64,000 nucleotides of DNA from Planctomycetota bacterium (GTDB lineage: Bacteria > Planctomycetota > UBA8742 > UBA2392): assembly GCA_016712285.1 (NCBI GenBank), contig JADJRK010000001.1:1178001-1242000 (forward strand), written 5' to 3'. A program made the position numbers and the translations under genes. The notes below the pieces were generated by a model. The model was not told the origin of the DNA. It saw only the letters and a program-made list of their open reading frames with translations, and did not search any database. Positions 23,827 to 31,814 of the stretch are shown here, piece by piece (position 1 is the first letter of the stretch; each line of letters starts with the position of its first letter).

Positions 23827-25034
23827 TTGCCGCTCCTTTCTTCTTTACCGGTGTCTTTGGCGGGATCTTTCCAGCCGAGTTCTCGCAGAATCTTTGCCGC
23901 GGCGTCAACGATGTCGCTGCCGCCCATGACCACAATGCGAGCACCATAGGCCAGTACCTGCGGAAGGTGTCCGGCGCTTTCAAGCTGGGCCTCAAGGGCA
24001 TCGACGATCACCGCCACGCCGCCTCGAGCCTTGAGCGAAAGCTCGTCGGGGTTGTCGGCGCCCTCGGCCATTTCCTTGTACTGCTTTTCAAGGTCGGCCA
24101 GCAGCGCATCGAGCGCAAACACTCGGTAGCTCGGCGTGCCGGCGTAGTGCAGCTGGTGCAGCCGCATCGCCCCGTGCCGGGCATCGACGTAGAAGCCGTG
24201 CTCGGTGGCCAGCAGCGCCAGTACTTCGTTCGGGCCGGCTTCCATGTCCGCGACTTCGGCATCGTCGTCGAGAAACACAGTCTCGAGTAACGAACCATGC
24301 ACGTACACCGGTGCCGGAGACTTCTCAAACAGGCGCCACAGTGCCGCGCCGAAACTGCTGGCCGCGGGCAGCCCGCGTGGCGCGCTTTTTTCGAGTGCCA
24401 GCCGGTTCGCACGATCCTGGCTTAGTGCAACGCTGTCGCCACCCTTGTCAGCGGCCAGAAGCGACAGCAGCTCTTCAATGTTGCGCAACTCATCGGCCGT
24501 GCGCGTGAACACGAGGCGCGTGCCGACGGGCGAACCGGTATCGGTGCTGGCGTCTCCCTCAAGCACCCGCTGCACAACCTCTAGCAGGATTTCGGATGGG
24601 GCCTGGCCTGCCTCGGCGGGCAGCGGCTTGTCAAATCGCTTGCGGTAGTCGCGAAACGCGGTGGTCAGCGCCTTGACGTCAAACCCGCGAACTTCGGGCT
24701 TGCCAACAGCCGAGCCATCCAGCCGGCAACGCAGCATGCGCGCTTCAGCATCAAGTTGCAGGGCAACACGCCCGGACTCGGAGATGAGCTTCAGTGCCAC
24801 GTCGGGCTTGACGTTGCGCGCGAGCACCCAGATCGGTTCTTCAAGCTCGTCGCTGTCCTCAAGCTCGCCGAGGTCAACCTGGTAGCCAAGCTGACCGGCA
24901 AAGTCGGTCAGCGCGGCACCCAGCTCGGCGCCCGGATACACGCAGGTTACGTTCAGCTCAACCGGCTGTTCCTGCGCCCGCGCCAGGGTGGCAAGCATGA
25001 GCATGAGCGCGCATGAATAGGCCAATCGTCTCAT
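23823..25034 (-). CDS. Secreted protein with STN-like domain, first of a paralogous pair
   Basis: A 403-residue exported protein. The signal peptide is MRRLAYSCALMLMLATLARA with A-R-A as cleavage site. An STN-like unit follows (ALTDFAGQLGYQVDLGEL, then the helix VALKLISESGRVAL). The C-terminal domain contains VAVIVDALEAQLES and ends AAKILRELGW-KDPAKDTGKEERSGK, a strongly charged tail. It matches the downstream gene product in domain order and in the VVDAIEVAL/IVDALEAQL and AxILxEXGW blocks. It begins six bases after the psd stop with GAGGAT four bases upstream of the ATG. STN domains usually bind partners in the periplasm in secretins and TonB receptors, but no pore domain is present here. 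Confidence 0.78.
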   Translation of the reverse strand: MRRLAYSCALMLMLATLARAQEQPVELNVTCVYPGAELGAALTDFAGQLGYQVDLGELEDSDELEEPIWVLARNVKPDVALKLISESGRVALQLDAEARMLRCRLDGSAVGKPEVRGFDVKALTTAFRDYRKRFDKPLPAEAGQAPSEILLEVVQRVLEGDASTDTGSPVGTRLVFTRTADELRNIEELLSLLAADKGGDSVALSQDRANRLALEKSAPRGLPAASSFGAALWRLFEKSPAPVYVHGSLLETVFLDDDAEVADMEAGPNEVLALLATEHGFYVDARHGAMRLHQLHYAGTPSYRVFALDALLADLEKQYKEMAEGADNPDELSLKARGGVAVIVDALEAQLESAGHLPQVLAYGARIVVMGGSDIVDAAAKILRELGWKDPAKDTGKEERSGK

Positions 25035-25040
25035 TGATCC

Positions 25041-25760
25041 TCATTTTGCGGCTGAAGCCGCACTTGGCGCTTCTGTCGTGACACCCGATGCTACCTTGAC
25101 GACGGCAATGACTGTCCCGCCGCCTTTGACCTTGTCGCCGACCTTTACCTTCCAATCGACCTGAAAGTCGTTGTCGAAGTACAGTTCCGTGCGGCTGCCG
25201 AACTTCAGCATGCCGAAGCGCTCGCCGCGCTTCACTTGGGCACCTTCCTTGATTCCCAGCACGATGCGCCGCGCGATCAAACCGGTAATCTGCCGCACGT
25301 AGAACTTCGGCCCCCACTTGCTCCTGAAGCCGAGATTCTGTGCCTCGTTGAGAATGCTGCATTCGGGGTCGCGAGCGTCGCGGTATTCGCCGTCCTGGTG
25401 GCGCGAATACTCAAGTTCGCCATCCAGGGGCGCGCGGTTGACGTGCACGTCGAACACGCTCAGGAAAATGCCGATGCCCTGGTGCTTGCCTTTCAGGTAC
25501 TCGTCCAGCCCTTTCTCGCCAACGTCGGTCACGGTCCCGTCCGCCGGGCTGACAACCGTGAACTCGTCGCCGGGCAAGGGCCGGTCAGGGTCACGAAAGA
25601 AGTTGAGATTGAACCCGGTGAGAAACAGCGGAATTGCGCCGACCGCCCAAAGCGCGGGGTGCGCAAACCACGCCAAAGCCCAAACGCCAACCCAAAGCAC
25701 GCCGGGAATGGCAAAGCCAAACAGGAAAAGTTCACGCAGGCCGTATTTAGTGAAAGGCAT
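25041..25760 (-). CDS. psd: Phosphatidylserine decarboxylase
   Basis: A 239-residue decarboxylase that turns phosphatidylserine into phosphatidylethanolamine at the inner membrane. Two hydrophobic segments lie at about 10-32 and 36-54, then the conserved NFFRDPDR, VVSPADGTV and FDVHVNRAP blocks. The self-cleavage site is FGSRTEL (187-193): Ser189 becomes the pyruvoyl group, giving a beta chain of about 188 residues and a short alpha chain. Length and FGS site correspond to the short archaeal-type Psd subfamily rather than the long LGST enzymes of enterobacteria. I start at ATG 25760 (MPFTKYG); the open frame extends 48 codons further without family similarity. First gene of the psd-STN-STN-pssA-Sua5-rpiB operon. 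Confidence 0.93.
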   Translation of the reverse strand: MPFTKYGLRELFLFGFAIPGVLWVGVWALAWFAHPALWAVGAIPLFLTGFNLNFFRDPDRPLPGDEFTVVSPADGTVTDVGEKGLDEYLKGKHQGIGIFLSVFDVHVNRAPLDGELEYSRHQDGEYRDARDPECSILNEAQNLGFRSKWGPKFYVRQITGLIARRIVLGIKEGAQVKRGERFGMLKFGSRTELYFDNDFQVDWKVKVGDKVKGGGTVIAVVKVASGVTTEAPSAASAAK

Positions 25761-25828
25761 GGCGGAAGAGTAACAGAAGAAGGCCGCAATAGAACAGGCG
25801 GCACCGCACCCCGGCCAGACTCGCGTGT

Positions 25829-27142
25829 CTATTTCAACGGTATCAATCGAATATGCTGGGAACCCCAAGCACGCGCGTTGAAATCCACGAAGGGGCCTGA
25901 CCATTTGGAGAACTGCGCCGCACTAGGTCTTAGCTCCCAACTGATTCCGTTGTTGCGCAACGACACCGAGAGTACGTCGAAGGCTGACGCATCTGGTACA
26001 TGGTCTTGTGGACGATGACCCGCCTGTTCGGCTCGCCGCGCGGCCCAGACAAAGTTCGCAAGCAAGTTCGCATGAGCGATCAAAGCGCGATTCCCAGCTG
26101 GCCTGGACAAATTCCGCAAAGTCTCGTGGCTAGACACCATCGGCAACGGCTGTGATGGGTCCTGCAGCACATGAAGGGCGCGCAGGTACTCCGTTAGTTC
26201 GTCGTTCTCCTCGACGCTACTCTCGTACCTGCCGAACTTTTCCCCCTTCAACAGCCATGCAAACAGCCCTCGCTCGCTCCTCTTACTCCTGAGGGCAGTC
26301 GACCATTGGGGATTGGCGGCGATCTGCGAGAAGAAAGCCCTCTGCAGCATGAACAATTCGTACGGGTCATCTAAAGGCTCCGGCAGCGGAAACAAGTGGT
26401 CCAGTTCCCTTGGTGGGCAGTCCACGGCACAAAGGCACAGAAAGGCGTCTATGGTGCTCGCATAGCTGGCTGCATTGAACCAGTAATCGATGGTTCCCAC
26501 CGAGTGACGAATACGATGAACGAGTTCAAGGCATAGGCCGATAGTCTTCCATGCGCGGCCGCGTTCGCCCACCGCCATCAGCGCAAGCGCCCGGCACCTC
26601 AACCAGTTCAATGCCACTGACTTGTCCAGAACCGTCACCGCCACTTCTTCATCAGTGAACTCCGGCACTCCTGTCAGAGTGGGGAAGCGCAAGAGACCGA
26701 ATGCCTCTCGCTCGCACTGCTCCGACGCGTCCACAAATGCCTTCAGCACGGCCAAGTCCGGAAGTGGATCGCCGTCACGGAAGTGAGCGAACAACCGCAA
26801 CTCCACCGATGAGTCCAGGAACAACTTGCCACTGCAAGTCCGGGCCCACAGGGTGAACTCGGGGTAGCCGCACTCGCCGGACACGCGCTTCTGGTACCAG
26901 GCGGGCCAATCCTCAACCTCCGCAAACTCGCCTCGCAGTTGCTGCAAGGCCGACTCGAGTTCGTTCTCTGACGCGACAATCTGCGCCTTACGCCATCGGT
27001 CTGCACCGATCGCGGCAGCAATCAGCATGAGAACAGTGATAGCCATCGAAATGCCAACCCGACGCCGAAACCGGGCCGGGCGCTTGCCGTACGAGAGCCG
27101 GAACAACCGTTGCTGTTGGTCTTCAGGTTGGGCCACTCGCAC
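25829..27142 (-). CDS. Single-pass membrane protein of unknown function
   Basis: A 437-residue protein with a basic N-terminal tail (about 35 residues, many Arg), a membrane helix near 31-49 and a mostly helical exported part. No known motif was found. Cys residues are relatively frequent (CGYPEF, TCSGK, CLELV, CLCAVDC), so disulfides are possible if exported. The start is a GTG at 27142, the most upstream start in frame; an internal ATG just before the membrane helix is an alternative. Codon use looks a little less GC-biased than in neighbours, judging by eye. It is divergent from the TPR gene at 27184 with only about 40 bases between and is probably accessory. Confidence 0.68.
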   Translation of the reverse strand: MRVAQPEDQQQRLFRLSYGKRPARFRRRVGISMAITVLMLIAAAIGADRWRKAQIVASENELESALQQLRGEFAEVEDWPAWYQKRVSGECGYPEFTLWARTCSGKLFLDSSVELRLFAHFRDGDPLPDLAVLKAFVDASEQCEREAFGLLRFPTLTGVPEFTDEEVAVTVLDKSVALNWLRCRALALMAVGERGRAWKTIGLCLELVHRIRHSVGTIDYWFNAASYASTIDAFLCLCAVDCPPRELDHLFPLPEPLDDPYELFMLQRAFFSQIAANPQWSTALRSKRSERGLFAWLLKGEKFGRYESSVEENDELTEYLRALHVLQDPSQPLPMVSSHETLRNLSRPAGNRALIAHANLLANFVWAARRAEQAGHRPQDHVPDASAFDVLSVSLRNNGISWELRPSAAQFSKWSGPFVDFNARAWGSQHIRLIPLK

Positions 27143-27183
27143 ATTGTAGCCTTCTGATTCATGCCCCGTACTTCAATATACGC

Positions 27184-28914
27184 ATGCGAACCTGGAGCTT
27201 CAGACACACGACAACAGTCAGTACCCCCTATACAATCTCGCCCGTGCACGCCGAAATCGCCTACCTTTTCCGCCACGCGCTGATGCGCGACGCGGCGTAT
27301 GGGCTGCAATTGCCCAGCGACCGTGCGCGGCTACATGAGCTTGCGTTTCACCTGATTGAGCAGGCCTTCGGCGGCCGGGCGCCTGAGCCTCAGCCCCTGG
27401 ACTCGATCGAGCCGGAGGAGTTTCTCCAGCATTCGACCGACCCCGTCGCCGGCGAGTTGGCATTCCACGCCGGAGTTGCCTTGGCCGCCGGCCAGGCGAT
27501 CTCGAACGAAAACGGCGGTGGGCTAGCGAGCTTGCAACGCCTGTACCTGCGGCGAGCAGCGGAAACCGCCGAGCGAAGCTACCTCAATGACGCCGCGATC
27601 ACGCACTGGCTCGCATACGCAGGACTGCAGGCAGGTGCCGAGGAAGGCCATTCATTGCGCCGCGCCGGCTTTGTGGCGCATTCTGTCGGCCGGCCTTCCA
27701 TAGCGGAATCCTTGTTCGTACGGGCGCGCGAATGTTCGCGTGCTGCCGGTGCTCGGCTAGGCGAGGCAATCGCACTGGGAAGCCTGGCAAACGTGCTTCG
27801 GGATACCGGGCGGATTGAGCAGGCGGAAGATGCCTATCGCGAAGCACTGGATCTGTTCGGCAGCCAGCAACGCGGTCCGTTTGCTGTCACCCTCAGCAAT
27901 CGGGCCGCACTGCTCCATAGAACGGGGCGCATCGAAGCGGCGCGCCACGGCTACGAACAGGCCCTGTCGATTGCCAGAATTGGCGGCCACACGCGCAGCG
28001 AGGGGCAGATCCTGACAAAGCTCGCAGTCTTGTGCAGTGAAACCGGACACGTCGAGGAAGCGGAGACTCTTTACATGCAGGCGCTGGACCAGCATCGGCA
28101 ATGCGGGGACCGTCTCTCCGAGGCAACCACGCTCACCAATCTGGGCAACCTTCTCCGCTACTCCGGTCGTAGTGAGCGCGCCGAGAGTTGTTACGAGCAG
28201 GCGCTGGCCATCCAGCGCGAAGTGGGGAACCGTCCCTCCGTCGGCGTCACGTTGGCGAACCTCGGGCTCCTGCGTCAGCACACGAATCGGGTCGCAGCGG
28301 CAGAAGACGCGCTTACCCGGGCTCTTGAGATCCATCGCGACGTCGGAAACGTGCGATTTGAGGGCGTCGCTCTCTGCAACCTCGCAGGCTTGTACCTGGA
28401 CACAAGCCGCCATCAAATCGCGCGGCAGTTGTTCGAACAGGCGCTTCGCATCTTCCGCGAACTTCGCGACCCGCGTTTCCAGGGCGTCGTTCTCGGAAAT
28501 CTGGCCGGTGTGTTCCAAACGACTGGGCAAGCCCGTGAAGCAGAAGACTGCTACCAGAGTGCGCTGGAGATCTTCGACGAAACCCAAGATCGCAACTCTA
28601 AGGGCATTGCATTAGGTAATCTGGCCGGGCTGTACCGCGAGACCGGCCGTGACAGCGAGGCCCTGAAGCTGTTCGAGCAAGCGATCCCTATTCACAGAGA
28701 GATCGGCAACCGATTCTTCGAAGGCACGCACACGGGTGATTACGCGTTGGCGATGCTATCCACCCGTGGCGTCGAAGCTAGGTCAACATGGCTAAGAGGT
28801 GAGGCAATCCTGTTCGAGCTTGGAGAGAGTCGCGAACTTCAGCGCAACCGAAACGCCATGCACCAGGCTTGCGCAAAAGCCGGCGTGGCGCCGTTTGACG
28901 ACGTGTCCGCGTGA
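27184..28914 (+). CDS. TPR protein resembling the tail of an ATPase/TPR regulator
   Basis: A 576-residue cytoplasmic protein with no signal peptide. The start region reads HAEIAYLFRHALMRDAAYGLQLPSDRARLH (residues 22-51), a block normally found in the middle of large AAA-ATPase/TPR regulators just after the ATPase domain. Here nothing recognisable precedes it. From about residue 198 eight TPRs of about 40 residues follow one another, each with the L-x-N-L-A-x-L-x-x-x-T-G-R pattern (kinesin-light-chain style). The true start may be ATG 27184 or GTG 27244, which directly precedes HAEIAY. It ends immediately before the stop of the convergent gene (zero spacing). It may be a truncated remnant or a stand-alone scaffold. 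Confidence 0.78.
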   Translation: MRTWSFRHTTTVSTPYTISPVHAEIAYLFRHALMRDAAYGLQLPSDRARLHELAFHLIEQAFGGRAPEPQPLDSIEPEEFLQHSTDPVAGELAFHAGVALAAGQAISNENGGGLASLQRLYLRRAAETAERSYLNDAAITHWLAYAGLQAGAEEGHSLRRAGFVAHSVGRPSIAESLFVRARECSRAAGARLGEAIALGSLANVLRDTGRIEQAEDAYREALDLFGSQQRGPFAVTLSNRAALLHRTGRIEAARHGYEQALSIARIGGHTRSEGQILTKLAVLCSETGHVEEAETLYMQALDQHRQCGDRLSEATTLTNLGNLLRYSGRSERAESCYEQALAIQREVGNRPSVGVTLANLGLLRQHTNRVAAAEDALTRALEIHRDVGNVRFEGVALCNLAGLYLDTSRHQIARQLFEQALRIFRELRDPRFQGVVLGNLAGVFQTTGQAREAEDCYQSALEIFDETQDRNSKGIALGNLAGLYRETGRDSEALKLFEQAIPIHREIGNRFFEGTHTGDYALAMLSTRGVEARSTWLRGEAILFELGESRELQRNRNAMHQACAKAGVAPFDDVSA

Positions 28915-29526
28915 CTACTTCATCGCGCGTTGGCCCAAAACTCCCGCCATGTTGAGCGCGACCTTCTGCCGGATCGCGTCGCGGGTGATCAAGCCGAAGT
29001 CGCGGCTGTCGCCGTAGTTGACTGCGTCGGTGTCCATCAGGATCAGGTACTGGCCCTCGGGAATCACCTGGCCGTCCTGAAATGTAGCTTGCGAGCCGAT
29101 GTCGAAGCCTACCGACAGCGGCGGCCTGCCACCGATCGCCATCGTGGGCCCGGCGCGGCGCATTTCTTCGCCCGGCGCGCCAGCTATTCGCCCCAGCATG
29201 ACCTCGGGTACGCCATCGCGAGGGTTCGGGTGGTCGTACAGCACGATGTCCCCCACCTTGGGGTCTCGCCACAGGTTGAGTTTCAGCAGCAGGACCGTGT
29301 CGCCCCGCTGGATGTCCTCAATCGGCGATTGCACCTTGGTGCTGTTGGGATCGTATTCACCCGGCAGCGTGTACACGCTGTAGCTCATCAGGGCATAGAC
29401 CCCGACCAGCAGCAGCAAGGCCCCAAGGCCATACCGCAGGCGCCTGATCCACCGCCGGGCGGCTTTCACCCGGTTGCGATTTCGCTCAAGGGCAACGGCA
29501 GGTTCAAGTTGTGCGTTCTGGGCCAT
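28915..29526 (-). CDS. Signal peptidase I-like (S26) membrane protein without recognisable catalytic residues
   Basis: A 203-residue protein with a basic N-terminus, one membrane helix (about 33-51) and an exported beta-rich domain. Several signal peptidase I blocks are present: RGDTVLL (74-80), KVGDIVLYDHPNP (90-102), GRIAGAPGE (112-120) and the late ILMDTDAVNYGDSRDFG with the S/G-D-S-R-x-F/W-G box. However, the S-x-M-x-P-T box that carries the nucleophilic Ser is not visible; the region reads DPNSTKVQSP. The Lys position before R-x-x-G-x-P-G is Leu-Gly. It may therefore be an inactive relative or use altered residues. Start chosen at ATG 29526; a GTG 18 codons upstream is possible. Confidence 0.8.
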   Translation of the reverse strand: MAQNAQLEPAVALERNRNRVKAARRWIRRLRYGLGALLLLVGVYALMSYSVYTLPGEYDPNSTKVQSPIEDIQRGDTVLLLKLNLWRDPKVGDIVLYDHPNPRDGVPEVMLGRIAGAPGEEMRRAGPTMAIGGRPPLSVGFDIGSQATFQDGQVIPEGQYLILMDTDAVNYGDSRDFGLITRDAIRQKVALNMAGVLGQRAMK

Positions 29527-29638
29527 GATCGGACGCGGGTCTTGAAGCCCGCGTGTCAGTCTGCGATAGTACCTGCCCACTGTAACACATGTTCAGTCGC
29601 AGGCTTCGGCGTGTAGCGCAACATTCAAGGAGCGGGCT
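29527..29638. promoter_or_regulatory. Divergent intergenic region between signal-peptidase-like gene and kinase
   Basis: 112 bases that must hold divergent promoters. The kinase ribosome binding site AAGGAG is readable at about 29627-29632, eight bases before its TTG start. No clear promoter hexamers were identified. Confidence 0.4.
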
Positions 29639-30622
29639 TTGGGCCTCTTCAAGAAACAAGAACGTAACATCGAGTCACTGTCCACGATCCAGGACACCAA
29701 CACCTTCAAGCTTGTCCGCAAGCTTGCCGAGGGCGGCATGGGTGCGGTCTATGAGGCCATCCAGATCGGTTCAGATGGCTTTGAAAAACGCATGGCCATC
29801 AAAACCGTGCTCGAGGACTTCTCTACCAACGAAGAGTTCGTCGAGATGTTCATCGGCGAAGCCAAGCTGGTGGCAGACTTGATCCACCAGCACATCGTCC
29901 AGATTTACCAGCTGGGCAAGGTCGGCCGCCAGTACTACATGGCCATGGAATTCATCCATGGCGTGAACCTGGAACAATTCATCGACCGCCACCACCAGTA
30001 CAAGAAGCGCATCCCGACCGAGCTGTGCGTCTACATCGCCAGCCGCGTCGCCCGCGCACTCGAGTACGCGCACAAGAAGCGCAACCGCCAGGGCGAGCTG
30101 CTGGGCGTGGTGCACCGCGACATCAGCCCCAAGAACATCATGATCGAGGCCGAGGGCGTGGTGAAGCTGACCGACTTCGGCATTGCCAAGGCCCGCCACA
30201 TCATGAAAGACAAAGAAGGCGACGTGCTGATGGGCAAAGTCCAGTACATGAGCCCCGAGCAAGCCGCATTCGAGCAGACCGACGGCCGCAGCGACGTGTT
30301 TTCACTGGGCGTCGTGCTGTACGAAATGCTGGCTGGCCGCAACATCTTCGCCGACGACGACACACTGATCTGCATCGAGAACGTGCAGAAGAAGCCGATT
30401 CCGCCGATTAGCCACTACAACCCCAACGTCGATGACGACCTGCAGCGCGTGCTTGACCGCATGCTCGAGCGCGACAAGGGCAAGCGCTACCAGGATGCGG
30501 GCGAAGCCGCCACAGACCTTGAGTTCTATATCTACAAGGGCGGATACGGGCCGACGTTCAACACGATGGCCGACTACCTGCAACACCTGTTTCCCGAGTT
30601 TAAACAGCACGCCACGACCTGA
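29639..30622 (+). CDS. Soluble serine/threonine protein kinase
   Basis: A 327-residue Hanks-type kinase with no membrane helix. Motifs: Gly-rich loop LAEGGMGAVYEA (29-40), catalytic Lys55 in MAIKTV, Glu74 in the C-helix (GEAKL), HRDISPKN (159-166), DFG (179-181) and YMSPEQA in place of APE. Helix-I Asp lies in GRSDVFSLGVVLYEML. All catalytic residues are present, so it should be active. The kinase fold occupies almost the whole protein; only about 35 residues follow it, so no sensor domain is attached. The start is a TTG with AAGGAG eight bases upstream; the first 20 residues (GLFKKQERN) are basic. It is likely monocistronic, ending at the hairpin at 30644. Confidence 0.94.
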   Translation: MGLFKKQERNIESLSTIQDTNTFKLVRKLAEGGMGAVYEAIQIGSDGFEKRMAIKTVLEDFSTNEEFVEMFIGEAKLVADLIHQHIVQIYQLGKVGRQYYMAMEFIHGVNLEQFIDRHHQYKKRIPTELCVYIASRVARALEYAHKKRNRQGELLGVVHRDISPKNIMIEAEGVVKLTDFGIAKARHIMKDKEGDVLMGKVQYMSPEQAAFEQTDGRSDVFSLGVVLYEMLAGRNIFADDDTLICIENVQKKPIPPISHYNPNVDDDLQRVLDRMLERDKGKRYQDAGEAATDLEFYIYKGGYGPTFNTMADYLQHLFPEFKQHATT

Positions 30623-30643
30623 AGCATGCTGGATCGGTCTACC

Positions 30644-30671
30644 AAGCGCGCCGCCACTGTGCGGCGCGCTT
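30644..30671. terminator. Bidirectional terminator between kinase and hydrolase genes
   Basis: Perfect 11-bp inverted repeat (AAGCGCGCCGC/GCGGCGCGCTT) with a six-base loop, followed by TTATTG on the plus strand and preceded by A's that give TTGG on the minus strand. It touches the stop codon of the convergent hydrolase gene and can serve both genes. Confidence 0.75.
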
Positions 30672-31585
30672 TATTGGGCCGTGGACGTACGCTCAATCCA
30701 GTTGCCGACAAGGTCGATCAGTTCAGTGTCCACGCGAAACAGTTTCTGGCGGGCGTCGTTCAAGTCATGGCCCAAGTGATCGATCAGGTGAAACTGCGCC
30801 AGCGGTCGGGTTTCGCACCAATCACGCCAGTGTCGCGCGTTGTCGGGGTGCAGCCGCGCATCGCGGCCACCCTGCACTACCAGCATCGGCCGGCCGTGCT
30901 GCGTCGGGTCGGCTTTAAGGTACTCGGCCCAGTGGCCTGCCAACCACTCGAAACTGTCCCAGCCGTTGTAGCCGGCATCTAGGTAGGGCTTGGCGAACTC
31001 CACGAATTGCTCGGGCGGCAGCTTCGTGCCCTCTTTGAAGAACTGCTCGAGCCGGTTGTAGTACTCCAGCGCCTTCTCGCCCTTGGCTTTCTGGACGCCG
31101 GCGGCTTCATTGACCAGCCGTTGTGCACGGATGCGTCCAAGCTCAAAGATGTTCCCGAAGGGCGCACACAGGGCAGCGACACCGGCAACGGCCTCAGTCT
31201 CAGCAAGCTTGGTAACCACCATGCCGCCTTCGCTGTGCCCAACCAGGATCACTGGAAGACTTACTGTCAGCTCATGCCCGCGCAGCAATCCCAGTGCCGC
31301 TCGGGCGTCGTCTACACGTTGCGGCAGGGTGTATGTGTGCGGGTACAGCGCCGGCTTGTCGCTGCCGCGTTTGTCAAACCGCAGCGTAGCGATGCCCTTG
31401 TCGGCAAGCAGGGTTGCCAGGCGCCGATACAGGCTGCTCTTGAACCCCACGGCGGGCATGTTGCCGTCGCGGTCATGGACGCCGCCACCTTGATGTACCA
31501 GTGCGGCGGCAACAGCACCGTCAGGGACCATCAGTGTGGCTCCCAGCGGCGGGTCGGTCGGCACGTCGAGGTCCAGCGTTTTCAT
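30671..31585 (-). CDS. Alpha/beta hydrolase (dienelactone hydrolase/esterase-like)
   Basis: A 304-residue alpha/beta-hydrolase. The nucleophile elbow is GHSEGG (VILVGHSEGGMVVTKLA), the oxyanion-side LVHQGGGVHDRDGN lies upstream, and the acid/His part is VQGGRDARLHPDN and LIDHLGHDLND. The ATLRFDKRGS segment is typical of the BAAT/esterase group of hydrolases. No signal peptide is present in the form starting at 31585 (MKTLDLDVP); the frame remains open for 51 more codons, but these look non-coding. Substrate unknown. It is convergent with the kinase and divergent from yidC. Confidence 0.88.
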   Translation of the reverse strand: MKTLDLDVPTDPPLGATLMVPDGAVAAALVHQGGGVHDRDGNMPAVGFKSSLYRRLATLLADKGIATLRFDKRGSDKPALYPHTYTLPQRVDDARAALGLLRGHELTVSLPVILVGHSEGGMVVTKLAETEAVAGVAALCAPFGNIFELGRIRAQRLVNEAAGVQKAKGEKALEYYNRLEQFFKEGTKLPPEQFVEFAKPYLDAGYNGWDSFEWLAGHWAEYLKADPTQHGRPMLVVQGGRDARLHPDNARHWRDWCETRPLAQFHLIDHLGHDLNDARQKLFRVDTELIDLVGNWIERTSTAQ

Positions 31586-31814
31586 TGGGTCGCGCTCGCC
31601 AGGCAAGATAGCGTTATGGCGCAAAGGCAGCACCCGTACAACGGCAAGAGAAGCGACACAATTCCGAATGACATGCCGGGCGGCAAAGTCACAGATCGAG
31701 CCACAGCAAAGCGTCGGATTTGCTTGGCGCCGTTGCATTGACGGGGTTTAAGCGCTGGTCTATACGGGTTGCCCTTCGCAGGCTGGTTTCAGGCGATTTT
31801 CAGGCAGGCACCGC
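31586..31814. promoter_or_regulatory. Divergent region upstream of yidC
   Basis: 229 bases between the hydrolase start and yidC. No rnpA or rpmH, which often precede yidC, can be found here. Promoters for both directions are expected but no clear hexamers were seen. Confidence 0.35.
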
